From: Aquilaria yunnanensis
Taxonomy: Eukaryota; Streptophyta; Magnoliopsida; Malvales; Thymelaeaceae
DNA length: 64,000 nucleotides
Assembly (NCBI GenBank): GCA_039654915.1
Contig: CM077595.1
Span: 83,803,501 to 83,867,500 of the forward strand
Reading direction: 5' to 3'
Below the pieces are notes generated by a model that worked only from the letters and a program-made list of their open reading frames with translations, had not been told where the DNA came from and searched no databases. The position numbers and the translations under genes are program-made. Shown one piece after another: positions 32,686 through 46,696 of the stretch. Each line of letters begins with the position of its first letter. Position 1 is the first letter of the stretch.

Positions 32686-35600
32686 GTTCTAAGGTAAAGT
32701 GACAAACAAGTTTTGGTTGGTTTTGCCTACTCTTGGGGAGAATTTTGCCTGCAAGTTGAAGTTACTGTAGGATTGGACCCTATTGGTTCTTTCTTAGATC
32801 TCTGTTTCTAGTTGCAGATGCTTCCTTCTGCTTAAGGTTGTTCTAACCGCAAATTCTTACAAGATCCCATTTCTGTAACAATCGAGTTAGAAAATCTTCA
32901 TGAATCGATGAACAGAGCATGAATAATTAATTTATTACCATTTGGATTTCTCCATCAAACTAAGATTAATGCAGCTTTTTTTCTTTTTTATATTGAATCA
33001 TTATTATTACATGACATTTGCATAAGTAAGTTAGAGGTTGCGTTGGAGTAAGTTCGTAGCCAGTTTTCGTGAAGTTGAAAGTATCAACTGGTCCTTGTTC
33101 CATAACACAAGGAAAGGAAAGTCGTTCTCAAAAAGGTGATCAAATCCAGCTTGCTCTGTTTTTCAGTGATAGAAAAAGTGAGTTCCATTTGTCGCTTTTG
33201 GCATGATTTGCGTTTATTTCTAGGAATGGAACTCCCTCTCATCCGCAATCCTTTTTCTCTTTAATTTTTGTAGCAGGAGATAGGGCTACTTATTTGTTTG
33301 TCTTTATTTTACAAGCTTTGTTGTTATTTTTCAGTAGCAACAAAAGGAAAATGAAAGAGAATAACTTTTGAGTTTTGACACCCCGCAAGCATTATTAACA
33401 GTGTAATTTTTTTACATTAATATGTTATTATAAAATAAAGGATAAAATCCAACGTTGGCCAAGGATAGGCTGGAGGTTCATGGGCCATTCATTGTAGTAA
33501 AATATATAAGTTTAAGGCTTAAAATTGTTAAGAGTAAAAGAAAAATGATTAGAAGTGTTATTTTACACTTATTTTGTTGTTAATTAATGTCAAGTCAGTA
33601 ATTTCTATTTAATTTAATGATTTAATTGATTGACAAGATTTAATTGAATGCAAAATATAAAGTAAGTGGTTTTGATATGATAATTTTAAGGTATAGTACT
33701 AATTTGGGATAAAAAAATAATCTAAGAGACTCCAGTGAATTTTACCTATAAAATGATCAAATTAAAGGTTTTACATTTATAAATCTTGAATAAGCTAAGG
33801 ACCTTGCATTAATAATTTCTACAGTAACTGAGAGTACAGTTTCGATAATAAAATGCTGGTGGAGAGGAAAAGAAACTACACCGTCGAATATAATTTTTTT
33901 CTTTTCCGGGCGAAATGTATTTAATTAAGCTGAGCTATTTCTGGCCCTCTGTCTTATTTTGTGCCCAAGAGACTCTCTCCTCTTATGGTGGCTCACCTAA
34001 AAATCTGGTGAACCAGTTGAACTAGAAGCAGCTAGGAGAGAGTTGATGGCTTTCAATGGCCTAGGAACTGTTGCTTGGTTTTCCATTAAATACGTGTCCA
34101 ATTAAGTTGAGGCAGGAGACGGAGCCCGAATCTATGTTTGGTTTTCTGGTTGTCATGACAAGAGCATGCTACTGACTCAACAACAGAGGTGACAATTTGG
34201 AAACCTCAGCTATCTTCATTAAGTTGTGTAATAAATATGAGAAACTTAGGTAGTTAATTTTTCATTAATTCAATTAATGGTCGATCTCTTTCAACGTTTC
34301 ATCTTTCCGCAATACTTCAATTAATTGGTTGCTGATTTTTGGCTCATATAAGTGCACGAGTAACCCGTTTGTCCTACGTTCAAATTAATGCACTAGTTAT
34401 TGTATATGTATGTTAAGCAATGGAAATGTAAAGCTCCCCAAAGCTGCATTCTTTGGTAGGCCATGATCTATCAAAATCCCCTTGTTCTTGGCTAAATTGC
34501 CGCTTATTAGTTAACATATTAGGATAATGAATGGATGAATGAATTTAAGAGATATAAAAATCATTTTAAATAATACAAATAAGTCTAATCAATTTTGAAA
34601 AATGAATTAATGGGAGTCAATGATATATAAAGATGTATAAAACAAGACTTTTGGCCACCATGAATATATACAAGCATGAGGATTGGATGTAAATTGTAAA
34701 ATCATACTGTAAATATAGACAAAAATTTAAAAAGTGTATAATATGAAAAGTGTCTTTAAATCAGTTTCCTAATTTTGATACGTGAACTTTTAATCCCAAA
34801 ATCTCACCTTTGATTTAATTTTTCATCTTCCAATTTAAATGCCTAGAATTTAAGATCTTAGCCATATTTTTAGGAGAAAATACATTTACCATAAAATCCT
34901 ACTTAACTCATTCCATTATCAAATTTATTGTAGTTAGCAATTAATAAGGACAATATTGTTATATAGAGACCGGGCTTATAAAGTCCTAGGTCTAGGGTCT
35001 AGAATGCTTGTGGTTTGTACTAATGAAGAAACAGTAAAGAGATATGGAAGGGTAAATTGCATCCGAAGTTATAAATCTTTAAGTCTCATTGCAAATTAGT
35101 TCTCAACTTTCATTTAAATGCATATTAATTCTAAATCTTTATAATTCATTATATATTAGTCCCTGATATTAAAAAAAACAATTAAAGTCGCATAGAAACT
35201 TGAATTACAGGGACAAGAAATTCACTATTTAAATGGTCCATTCAATATAAAAAAATTATGGTCCAAACAAAATTTATGAGAAGATAATTATCAAATAGTT
35301 TGAATTTTAACTCTCACGTATTCATTTGATATCAACTTGTTAAATTTAAATTTAAATTTTTTAGTAATTGTTATCTTATAAATTTAATTTGTGCAATAAT
35401 TTTTTGATAGTTAATTGTCTATATAAACTATCAAAAAAAAATTCTATCTTTAAATCAGGTTTCTATGCCAAGTCAGTGTTTGCTATGCTAGGGAATAATA
35501 TTGGCCAAAAAGACACATAAAATTCTCAAATGTGGCTGGCCAGGACACTTTTCCCCTTAAACTTAAACTCAAGGCAACTCAACGACTAAACTTTGCAAAG

Positions 35601-36050
35601 TTGACTAATCAACCCCTTTGACTGACACATGTAATCATGTGATCCCAAAATCTCTAATGTCGTTTGCCCTCTATTGCCCCTCCGTGCACCTGAAGCCTCC
35701 TCCATGTTGGGCTCCATCATATCTCTTGAAAACCTCCTTTGTCAGCTTAGATCTGTCTATTAATATTAAACAGAATCAACTTAAAGTCATTTTCTCTGAG
35801 ATCAAGTTTTGGAATGAGTTCTTAAATAAACTCTCAAAAACTTGACATTTGCCTTACTTTGCCTAAGGATGAGATCCAATGAAATCAACTACTTGATTGA
35901 TGGAATTGGTTTGGTCTGCTTCGTTATTTAGGATTTCAAACCAAAATTATTATTCAAGTGCTATCACAACCTCTATGGTATCCAAACTTAATCTTCTTAA
36001 AAACACTTACAATCAAGTCACTAATTTTTTCGCTTAAGCATCATCTTGCC
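32686..36050. other. Intergenic AT-rich sequence downstream of the ZAT-like gene
   Basis: The first 200-250 bases are probably the 3' UTR. Beyond that I see no gene, only AT-rich and transposon-like DNA without defined ends. Confidence 0.5.
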
Positions 36051-36059
36051 AAAAAAACG

Positions 36060-36246
36060 TGGGGCCATAATAAACGGTTTCCCTATTGGTCATCACTGAT
36101 GACCGAGGAGCAATCATTTTTTTTAGGGACCAATTAGAAACAGTCTCTAGTTGTTCGGTTTTATCCCACACCAACTTCAAGACAACTCTTTAATGACCAA
36201 ATGGACCAAAACTAAATTTTCGATCAAAATGCTGCATTTCTATTGT
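36060..36246 (+). mobile_element. Possible CACTA-type right end
   Basis: The sequence ends gcatttctattgtagtg, which looks like a CACTA terminus, with repeated gaccaa / ggtcatca phrases inside. I could not find a matching left end. Confidence 0.3.
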
Positions 36247-36929
36247 AGTGAGTTATGTGTTCTAACATTCAAAAATTTTATGAAATATTAAAAAGTGAAA
36301 AATATTTTGGGATGGAGTGAATATGGTTTCATCTCCTTCAATGGCCGAAGTGGGTGCAGAATATGCTAATCATGGCATTAATTTTCTTATTTAGTAAATA
36401 AGTTTCCTGGATTTAAATAGAGAGACAACGTCTCCAACTCATGCTTTTCATCTCAAACAAATTAGTAGTCTATTTGGTCAGTTTCAAAATTTTTAGGGAC
36501 TGTTGGGTTTTTTTATAAAGTAGTATTGGGAAATTTCTTACGATGCTTAAATATCTTTTGATAAATGCGCATTTATAAATTATTTGAAAAACAGAAGAAA
36601 AGCTCTAGGCATAAATGTTCCAACTTCCAATAGCAACGTTGGAAAAATTAGTTGGCTAGCCTCTGTTAATGGTCGGGAAGCGGGACCCCTTTTGTCAATG
36701 GAATAGAAATCGCCAGGTCGTCATCTTGTAAGTTGTATCTTTGTTTTTTAATAGAAAAAAAAAACATGAGCTCACCGTATTATATAATTTATAATTTAGT
36801 GAAACGGCGAAAGGTTAACTGAGCTGAAAAGATGCTAGTGTTGCCTTCCCGCACTATGTACGCCAGAAGATATACCATAGGCGGGTATTTTGTGGGAAGT
36901 GTATTAGTAGGATGAGAATTGAGTGAAGT

Positions 36930-38335
36930 GGGTCAGATTTGGGTTAATATGAATCTAGATTTAAGTCAGATTATCTGGGTTTAGGTTAATTTTTAGTTAA
37001 GTTAATTTCAAGTTTAAGTTGGATTGGGTCTGAGTTTATTTAGGGTTTGAGTTCAATGCAGGTCGGATCAATTTTAGTCTCAAATAATTTCAGGTCAAGT
37101 TTTGAGTTAGATTTAAGTTGATATTTGAGTTCACTCAGATTATTGTTGCATAAGCAGAAATGAATGAATCGATTCAATTTTTATTAAAATTTAGATTAAA
37201 GAATTCAATTTTTTGTGTGATTTAATTTAAGGTAGTTTTTCTTTTCTTAGTATGTTTAATTAAAAATTCATAAGTTTTTTTTCAATATAGTGTATTACAT
37301 ATTTAGGTTATTTAACATTGTTGGTAAAATTTTATAATATTTTATTATTTTTCTAGACCCATGCTCTTTAGTTATCATTACATAAGCCATCTAGACCTTC
37401 ATTTAGCTATCACTTAGACTAATACTACGATAATTTTTCTATGCTTATATTCTGAAGAATTTTCTATGAAATTGTTGTAAAATGCAACTACAATTCACTG
37501 TTAATTACTAAATTGCAAAATTTTGAAAATAAATTGGGTGAAAATGTAAAGATTTTAAAAGTTTATGGACCTATGTTGTAATTATTATGAATGGATGAAA
37601 TTAAATTTTTTAAAATTTAGGTACCTTATTACACTATAATTAAAAGTTTAGGGAAAAAATTTGTAATTTTGACAATTGCTTACTAAGATCATTAAACTTA
37701 TTAAACATAGAAGTTACTTGTTTTGGAAGAACCCAAATATGAAACTTACTAAATATGGAAGCTCCTTCCCCAAATATGAGACTTACTAAGTATAGAAATT
37801 CTCAAAAAATGAAAGGTTACTAAATATAGAAATCTCTTCTCAAAATATGAGAATTACTAAAGAAAATAAAAAAAAAGTGGAAATATGGTTGTCCTTTCTC
37901 AAATATAAGACCTTACTAAATATGAAAGTTCTAAAAAATTGAAAGTTATTAATTATGGAAATTGCCCTCCCCATAAATAAAATTTACTAAATATGAAAAT
38001 CCAAAAAAATGGAAGTTACCAAGTATGGAAGTCTTTATATATAAGACTTACTAAACATGGAAGGTAATGAAAGAGAAAAGTTAAGGTTTAAGATAATGGT
38101 TAAAATCGAGTCTTGCCAAGTTTAGCTATTGAGTCATCTTGAGTTAATGTTTGGTTAGTATTGGGTTTGGGTCATTTTAAGTTCGAGTCAATTTAGACTT
38201 AGGTCATTCTAGATTTCTATATTTTAGGTTCAGGTTTTTTTTAGGTTTCACTTCAATCAGGTTCAGATCATTAATTTTTTTATCAAATTGGATTTGGGTT
38301 CGAATCAAATCAAATATTGTCATCCCTATGCATTT
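36930..38335. mobile_element. Diverged repeat rich in gggtttgggtc-like phrases
   Basis: The outer parts (36930-37140 and 38110-38310) consist of degenerate agttgggtttgggtca phrases. The right side ends gtcatccctat and the left has taggatgagaatt, weakly like hAT ends. No convincing target duplication was found. Confidence 0.3.
37690..38065. repeat. Degenerate tandem repeat (aaatatgagacttactaaa)
   Basis: Eight or so irregular copies of a 40-60 bp unit with cttactaaatatggaa and ctccccaaatatgagac recur here. Confidence 0.6.
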
Positions 38336-38646
38336 TGTGCTCAATTTCATCACCACGGATGTGCCCAAATGCATGCGCTTAATATTAATGCTCTATTCGA
38401 TCCAATTTAGTTGAACTATTTGATTTTTTATACAGTTTTAAAAAATCTACCTTTTAGTGTTTTTTATGCAAGAGAAAGATGAATAATGATGTTTTTCTTT
38501 ACTTTTTTTTTTTTTTTAAGAAAGACAGTTAAGTATTTTAAAACTGCCCTAAAAATAATAGATGCCAAATTTTTAGAATCGGGTTAGAGTATTAATTAGA
38601 ACGTAGAAACTTAGAGACTTTAAATTGGGTTCAAATTAAGAATTAG

Positions 38647-38852
38647 GTCTTAGACAAGGGCAGACCCAAATTTTTAATAAAGGGAGCCAAAATAAATTTT
38701 ATCTTAAATTTTAATTCTTGCAAGGAAATTTGACCAATTTTAAAAGGGGTCAAAATATAGTCACTTAAATTCCAAAAAAAAAATTATAAATATTTTATAA
38801 TTTTAGGGGCCTGAAGTCCTGCTAGCCCTCTAATTCTGCCCTTGATCTTAGA
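38647..38852. mobile_element. Small hAT-type MITE
   Basis: The element is 38655-38844 (190 bp) with perfect 10-bp inverted ends caaggg cag a / tctgcccttg. It is flanked by gtcttaga and atcttaga (7 of 8 matching). A 26-bp direct repeat (gagactttaaattgggttcaaattaa) lies outside it on both sides, near 38612 and 38886. Confidence 0.72.
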
Positions 38853-39639
38853 GTACATCTAAACAGTAGAAAATGAATCCTTGGAGACTTTAAATTGGGT
38901 TCAAATTAATAGTGATGATGAGCTAAGCTTGACTTGGGTGGTGAGAGCCGACACTGGTTCAGGTAAGAAAACGAGCACGACCCTTTTTTTTTTTATTTTT
39001 CCGGACTTACAGCACATAAAAGATTTGCATTAATTGCAATTTACCTTCTAAGTTTTAGATGAAATTACACTTTATCCCTCTTTTTTCAAAAATATAAACT
39101 TTACTCTTACTTTTTTAATATAATTCAATAATAATTTTTAAAATCTTAATTTAGATTATATGATTGTTATCTTTAAATAATTTCAATCAGTGTGGTACTT
39201 TTTTTATAATTGATTGACATTTAAAAAATATTATTTTAAAAATTAAAAAAATATAAAAGGAAAATACTGGTAATTCAAAATGTCCATTAATTGTAAAAAA
39301 AATACCATATAGATTAAAATTATTGAAAAATGACTACGGTAATGTCTAAATTAAGATTTTATAAATTGCTGTCGGATTATATTAAAAAGGAATGGGAGGA
39401 GGGGCAAAGTGTAATTTTACCTCAACTTTAGGGGGCAAATTGTATTATTCCATAAGATTTTATAAGGTCTTAGAAATAGAAATGAGAGATAACTAAATAA
39501 GAGTTGGTTTTTTTTTTTTTTTGTCTTCAAAAGGGTTTGAATCCTTTTCTTTTTTATTCAGAATCAATTATAAATATTACATTGTGTAGATAAGTATCTA
39601 TATATTATAGGGAGGAGGTGCCTAGCATATATTTAGGAC

Positions 39640-39775
39640 CTTGAAAGGCGGCCAAAACAGTGTTGAAGACATTTGTAGAATTGGGGATAGGGGCTTGGGG
39701 AGGAGATTCGAACCCAGTAGGGTTCAGTGTCCCTTGCGCATCTTTGCCACTACACTTGCCGCGCGAGACAAAAAG
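39640..39775 (-). mobile_element. Possible tRNA-derived SINE
   Basis: On the minus strand, ggttcgaatctcc is a close match to a pol III B box and gtgtagtggcaaagatgcg resembles an A box, about 45 bp apart. The tail and target duplication were not resolved. Confidence 0.4.
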
Positions 39776-40196
39776 GTTTGAATTCTGATCCTTAGATTAG
39801 AGGTAACACTAATGCATTTTAAAATAACTATTGAACCAAATCTTTAAGTATGAGCAAGTTTTTATAATTAGGTTTAGCGAGAGTTGAAAAGGTCACGCCT
39901 ACACCATCATTTGTTTGTCTTTGACGGTGATGGAGGACGTCGACTGGAGCTAGCCCTTGTTGATATATAGCTGCGTTAAGGCCAATTAATGGCGCCTAAT
40001 TATCTCATAAAGGCCATATATCCAAAGTCTAAGCTCCATAGAGCTGGGCGATATCATTATTACACAGCTAGTGGTGAGTTTGAGTTGTTCTAAACCTCAC
40101 AAACTAAGACATGGACGTCAAGTCAACTCGCAAGTTCTCACCTTCTCATTTGCAGTTTCGTGGCTACATCTCACTGTAGCTCAAGCAAATGAGGCT

Positions 40197-40342
40197 TCCT
40201 CTCTTTTCTCTTAATTCGTTGATTCAGTCTTCAAATTTTTTTTTCATAACTGGCCTCGCAGTTTCAACTTCCTCTCTTTTCTCTTAATTCGTTGATTCAG
40301 TCTTCAAATTTTTTTTTCATAACTGGCCTCGCAGTTTCAACT
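40197..40342. repeat. 73-bp tandem duplication
   Basis: The unit containing ctcttaattcgttgattcag and ataactggcctcgcagtttc occurs twice head to tail, and the two look identical. Confidence 0.9.
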
Positions 40343-43300
40343 CAAACATACATCTCAATCTAGCTTAATGTAAGCATTATCACCATAAGCTTCACGTAAT
40401 TCAAAATATTATATGGACTATAAGCTGAACATAGAACATCACATGATCTGAACATCATAAACAACATAAGCTGAAGTTTATAAAACTTGTTGGTTTCAAT
40501 TTGTTTTTTAAAAGCCATGGTTTTTTTCCTTTTAAAAAGATAATTAAGTGGGTTTTTTTTCTGGATTAGGAGTAATCTTGGTACATTTTAAAGTTGCCTT
40601 TATAATTCCATGTATTGTATTGTATTCTGAGTAGGTCATTAAAAGGGTAAGTGACATGGTGTGTGGCGGTGAAGGGGCGGTGAAGGGTGGCAAAGTTGCT
40701 AATGGTGGGGATGGGCGACGGAAGTTAAGACTTGGGAGTCAGCCTAAATAGGCCAGCCAGCCAGCCCTTTGCTTTGACTGAATAATTTGCCTGCTCACGA
40801 ATTACCACTTGGAATTTGCCAACTTGGAGAGATAGTCAACGCAATTTTTATACAACAGAACCGCATCTTCTGTTTTTCCTTCTTCTTCTTCATCTTATTC
40901 TTCTTTTTTCTTAATGATTCTTTTTTTTTTTTTTTTAATGTACCCCTCCCTCCACGTCCATGCTGAACTAAAAAAGAAAATAAAAATTGGAACAAGAACA
41001 ACCACGTCATCATCATTGTCGTCGTTGAACACTTGAACTTGACCAGAGCACTTGAGTCGTGTCAACTTTTTAACTTAAGCGTTTAACAAACTCAAACGAC
41101 GTCGCTGTGGCTGCTCATTGGAAGTGAGAGTTATCGGGTGAAGAAGGCAGCTATAATCTCAAGTTACTCCTCTAAGCCGAAAGATACTTAGATACGGCCT
41201 CGCCGTGATTGTCGCCCTTCGATTTAATTCAAGTTGATATGTCTATATTTTGTTGAAGGGCTTTTTTTTTTTTTAAGTAATTGTTGAAGGACTTATTTAA
41301 TTCATTGCAGCTATTGAATTTGCAAATATCAAAATATCAGTAACCCGCTCTAAAATTAAATTTGACTATGTATATCTTTTCTGCAAATGAAACATAAATA
41401 TTTAAATATTGAATCTTCGATGCAAATGATAAATAAATCTTGTAGTTTATAAATATTTATTTCATCCAAAAAAATAATGAACTATATTTCTTTTTGAACT
41501 GTCTAAAAACATTGTATCATTTTCTTTTTTTAAAAATTTTTAATATCTAATTTTTTTACAGCTCTCATTTAACTCTAATTACACAAAACTTGAAATAGAA
41601 TCTTTTTAAAAAAAATTAGTTTCAATAACAAAAATAGAAATAAATAACAACATAAATTAGACGCATATCTTAATTTCTGTCAAGCAACTCAATCAAATTT
41701 TGACTATTTTTAAAAATTTTCAACAACAACTAATACAGAAAAACAAAACAGGAAAAAAAACAAAAAAGGAAACGGGTGTAGAACAATTAATACACTATTT
41801 CCTTCCAAGAACGTCTCGAAGCGGTATTTACAAGGTAATATAGAACAAGGGCCTACAAGAAGAAAACCATAGCATCTCATTTATATAGCCTTTTATATGA
41901 AGCTATACAGGAGGATCATGACAAGCAAAAGCAACTAAGCACCTGTTAGCTTTCTAGGCTAAAATTCACAGAGGCAAAAAGCCTAAAAATGTCACTATTC
42001 TTTTCCCTCTGACTCAATTGTGTCAATCACTTTTTTGTTTCGGCCAATTAAGCCACTAACATTGATAACTTGTTCCAATTCGACCACCTAAGTTTATAAA
42101 TTAATTCCAGTTAAATTGCATGACTGAGTTTTGTTTAAAATTTTTTGGGAGTAAATTAAAAACACTGGAAAATTTTCGGGATTGAATAATTGTTTATGGT
42201 ACCCTACACTTCAGCTGTGACGCATAACTCTCACGGAAATGCACTGCCTTTTCTAACCACAGGAGCATGAAGCTCACAGACCATCATTTGGCTTTTTCCC
42301 CCCTCAATTCTTCAAATTGACAAAGACAAAGCGTTGTCAAACACCCAATAAATTCTGTTGACTGAGCGCAGTAGGAAATGCAAATTTTCGTGTCACCGTT
42401 GAAGTTTTGCAAATACAGCTTCACCAGTTTTCACCGTCATGATCGGTAGCAAATTGCACAAATTGTGGTTTGAGCGGATCAGTGGGTGGTGCAGCTGTTC
42501 TGTAAATGAGGTTTTCATTTGTTACCATTATTTCCACTTACAAGTGCACGGCGTCAATTTTGTGCGTGTTGTGAGTGAGACATCAATATAAAAAAATTGA
42601 TGTTAGTCCGGGAATCAATATGAGTTGAGCTTTAACTAGACAAACCAAATAACTAAACAACCAAGCTACTCTGCAAAGCAAATTGTAAATGATATATAGA
42701 TGCAATTGAATGAAATTAATTTCCATCAATCGAATGTAGGCCCTTTAGATTTCAAAGGGCTCACATCAATATATGAATGAGATTAGTTTCTCACTTGGGA
42801 TGGTAAGGAAGTACATAAATTAACCTCTATGATAGAAACTTGGTAAATATGAAATTATATGTATGAGTCATTATTTAATTTAACTATTAAATGAAAGTTT
42901 ATAGCCCCAGTTTGTAAATTCAATTTTTTTAATAGAAACTGTTATTCCTATTTCCTAACGTTGTCTGAATAATACTATTTCCCAAGTATATTTCGGAGCA
43001 ATATTGGGTGTCTTTGGAAGTAATCACAAGCCCTCATCATGAATTTGATGTAACGAATACTCAGTTTTGGATTAGTTAAAATTGCACCAAATTAATGGAT
43101 GCATGTGCGTGTCCTGTAATAATCTGGGTTGGTAAGTTGATGGCTGTGGACTTCTTTTTTATCAGTTGCGTTGAGATTGCCGGCCCGGCCGAAAGTTCCC
43201 GCAGCAGCTTTTGAGCTGCCCCTTCTGGCCATGAGCGGCCTATACATATCCTGTCTATCTAATTTCTTTGTCTGCTTGTTGCTTCACAATACTCCCTCCT

Positions 43301-46300
43301 CCGTGCAATATTGCTCTATTTCGTTTGACGCGAAAATTATAAAAGTGGAAAAAAGTTTGCGTGTTACTTTCACTTTTATCTTTAACTTTTTAAATGTAAA
43401 TTAAAAAAAATTAAAAACAGTAGATATTAAAATGGTAGTTGAAAAAAATATATGGTAAAGTAAATTACTAAATATAAAAATATTATAAAAATTTGAAACA
43501 GTTCAAAAAGTAAAATGGAGTAAGATTGGTAAGGTGGAGAGAGTATATAGTACTAGAAATTAAAAGAATTTGTTAATGCCTAACGTCGGCACGGCAGTCG
43601 GTCGGCAGCAGCATGTGTGAGATTGCCTTGGGCTCACGCTTCAAACACCATCATTCCTTCCATTCTCACGCTCCGCTCCTCCCCTTCCCCTGCTTCAGCC
43701 CACTGCCCTCCTACCACTTGCTTTCGCCTCAGTTAGCTTACCTAGCAATGTCCTGGTATATCTATATATATGTATATATGTCATAGTTTAGAAAGCTTTT
43801 GCTTCTAACAAGAACAAAAAAAATAAAGAAATTAGAACAACTAAAATAAATTGGCCAAATTCTAGCTAGTTTGGCTGGCTGCAAGTTTAATTTATTCTTT
43901 CGGAGAAGTTTCAATAAATTAAGGGAGAAAAATGGTATACAATAGACTCGTTTGACGTTAATTTCCTCAATTTCATGCCCTTATCTCCTGCTTTTTATTT
44001 GCTTGTCGGCCGCAGGTGTCACTTGGTTGCCCCTCAAAATCGAAATAGAAACAACTTCGTCTTACTTGGGCGTTTGTTCCCCACACTGTAGCGCTTCAAT
44101 TGATGGGAAGTTAAGCCCTGATCATGGGTTAAATTAGCGGCAACTTAGTGATCTTTCGAGATTAGCTAGCGGCAAATATGTGTAGCGGTCAAGTTTCAGT
44201 GGGTTGAAGACCAAATCAAATTGATGGGGTTAGTCGGAATTAATTGTTGGTTTGAGAATCTACCGAGTTATCTCCAGTCTCAACAATGTTTGATTTGCAT
44301 TAAGCATGTGAGGAAAGGCAGAATTAGGAGCTTAAGGATTTATTAATCTTGCGGGGGAGAGCTTTGGACTAACATATGTTTCACTAGAATACAGTAAAGC
44401 AACTCTTTTTTTTTTTTTATAATAAGCGTCATAGACTTAAATTAATGAATCAAAAGATCATAGTCTACAATGACCAAAAAAAGCAATAATAAAACATAAT
44501 CCTAAAAGGTTAAATCATCACAAGACGGGCAATTTTTATTTACTCTAGGATGATATTAGGAGATTACATAAGTTCTACTTTCTCAAACCTCAAATCCCAT
44601 AAGCTAAAACCACTTGTGTTCATCTATTGGTTGCATTACGTCCAGTGATGACAATAGATTTGATAGAAATATTTGTAATGTGTGGTCTGGAAATTCACCT
44701 TAATTCAAGTAGTTTAAATGCGGAAATTCGCTTGTAGTGCAAAACGTTTACTTTGTCTGTGAAGAGGGCTAAAGGAAAGAGGAAAATGTTTGCTTGTGAT
44801 TAAATAGTTAGTTATTTAGCGTATTATTTCTATTTTTAATGGTTATTAACTCAATTTGTATATTATCTGAAATTTGACACTTTAAAAAGCCAATTTTTTT
44901 TGAAAAAAAATTGATTATTTTTTATTGTTTTTTATTAGGTTGGTTATGGAAAAAATTTATGAAAATAAATTACTTTCTTAAAAGTTTATTCAAATAATTA
45001 TTCGATTGATAAAGTATTAGAAATGATATTGGTTCTCTATAAAAAATTAATGAAAAATTAAATTAATATATTATAATGATTTGTTTAATTTTCTAACCTT
45101 CTCTCTACATCCTATGTTATCCAAGAGCTGACATTTCCATTTGTTGCAAAAAAAAAAATGTTTATAAAAGGAAAAATTGGGAGTTGTAATCGATGGTCAA
45201 CTAGTTCAAATTCTTTATAAAACATTCTTTCTTGAAAGTTGGCCTTTTGATATTCAACTCTCAGTTCGGGATAAAGAATGAGGGTTACGCTAGGCTAATA
45301 GTAGTGTACAAAATTTATCTAATCTAGCAAAATAAACTTTGTTGAAACAGGTGAAGTTTGAAAAATTAAAGGAGAGAGGGAGGGAGAAACTGAGAAAGTA
45401 TAATGAATAAATACTGTACAAATGATTTTAAAATCAAATAAAAGCTGAGCTATGTTAGCTTTTTTTTCCTGTTAAACATAAGTCAGGTCACAAACATGGT
45501 TTTGAGCCTAAAAAGGAGATATTTGGACAAACATAAATCACTTGTAGACAGCCTAAAATAGCCCTCGGCTAAGCCCATATGAATTGTAAATTGGGATGCT
45601 CCTAACTTGAAAACATCTCCCGACAGAGCTGATTTCCGGCCTGTAGAAACAATACAATTCACATGAAGAAGCAGTGCTGTCATTAGCTGATTGAATCCAT
45701 TAGACCATGGTCTAACCTAAAATCAGCTGGTTAAACCAGTTAACCCATGGCCCAATGATTACTCCAAGTCATTATCTGGGATGAGTTTAACAACATTGGG
45801 AAGACAAACTAGAAAATGATTTTTTTAAGAGCTCCCCCTCCCCCCTCCAAAACTAGGGTAGAAGCTTTTCTTTTAATTGGTGTACTTTTAATCTTATTTA
45901 TTGAAATTTGACACATAACATCTAGGGAGTTGATTGAACCCATCAGAGTCAAAGTATCGAACCCTTCATTGGGGCAAGAAAATTGATATAGATGTAAGCA
46001 TCGGTAGATGCAATTTGGAAATGAAGGCAATGTGGTTTGGAGGCGTTGACCACATGATCTACAGACGATTAAGCCAACATGATTTGTAAAAGACGATGAC
46101 ATAATTTGGATGCAAGTTAAGATGAAGCAATCTGGGGGAGACAATGATGCAATCTAGAGGCAAGCACAATAGCATGATTTGGAGGAGGCAATTGGTCGGA
46201 TCACTCGAGGAATTGTGATTTAAAAGCTATGACTATTAGAGTAGGATGAATGGATGAGGAGAGACACGTACAATAACAAGTGGTAAGGTTTTAGGAGGGA

Positions 46301-46696
46301 GGAAGAGATTTTGTTCAAGGATAATTTTGTTAAAATTTGGATTGGTTGGTTGGTAACCAGACAAGTGTATAATGTAATGTGGCATGTAAAAGATTGTAAA
46401 AAATACCTAACTTAAAAAAAATATATACTAAGATTTAAAGTACACCAATTAAATAATAAAATATTCTCAGGAGAAAATTCTGATTTTCAATCTCTAGGTT
46501 TCTCGGTCCGAAGGAGGACTGGCCCTGAAATGATCGAAAATCTGCTCTTTTTAACATTTATTACCCTCCATTCCATTATCTTATGGCAAAGTAATTGTCG
46601 AATTGGAACAATCGAAGATCGAATTGGCCCGACCCGCTACGATCACAAGAACCTGTCTCGGCGAAATCGCTCCCAAAGCTTGAATGCGCAACAGCC

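Larger units (their letters stand above)
38853..46500. other. Intergenic AT-rich sequence
   Basis: I find no gene in this 7.6 kb. It contains a possible SINE, a 73-bp duplication and scattered homopolymer runs. Short open frames (for example 43171-43404, 43952-44137, 45809-46144) have no recognisable domain. Confidence 0.5.

Noticed and set aside
36930..38335. A complete hAT element
   Set aside because: The ends are only weakly similar and no 8-bp duplication was found, so only a diverged repeat is reported.
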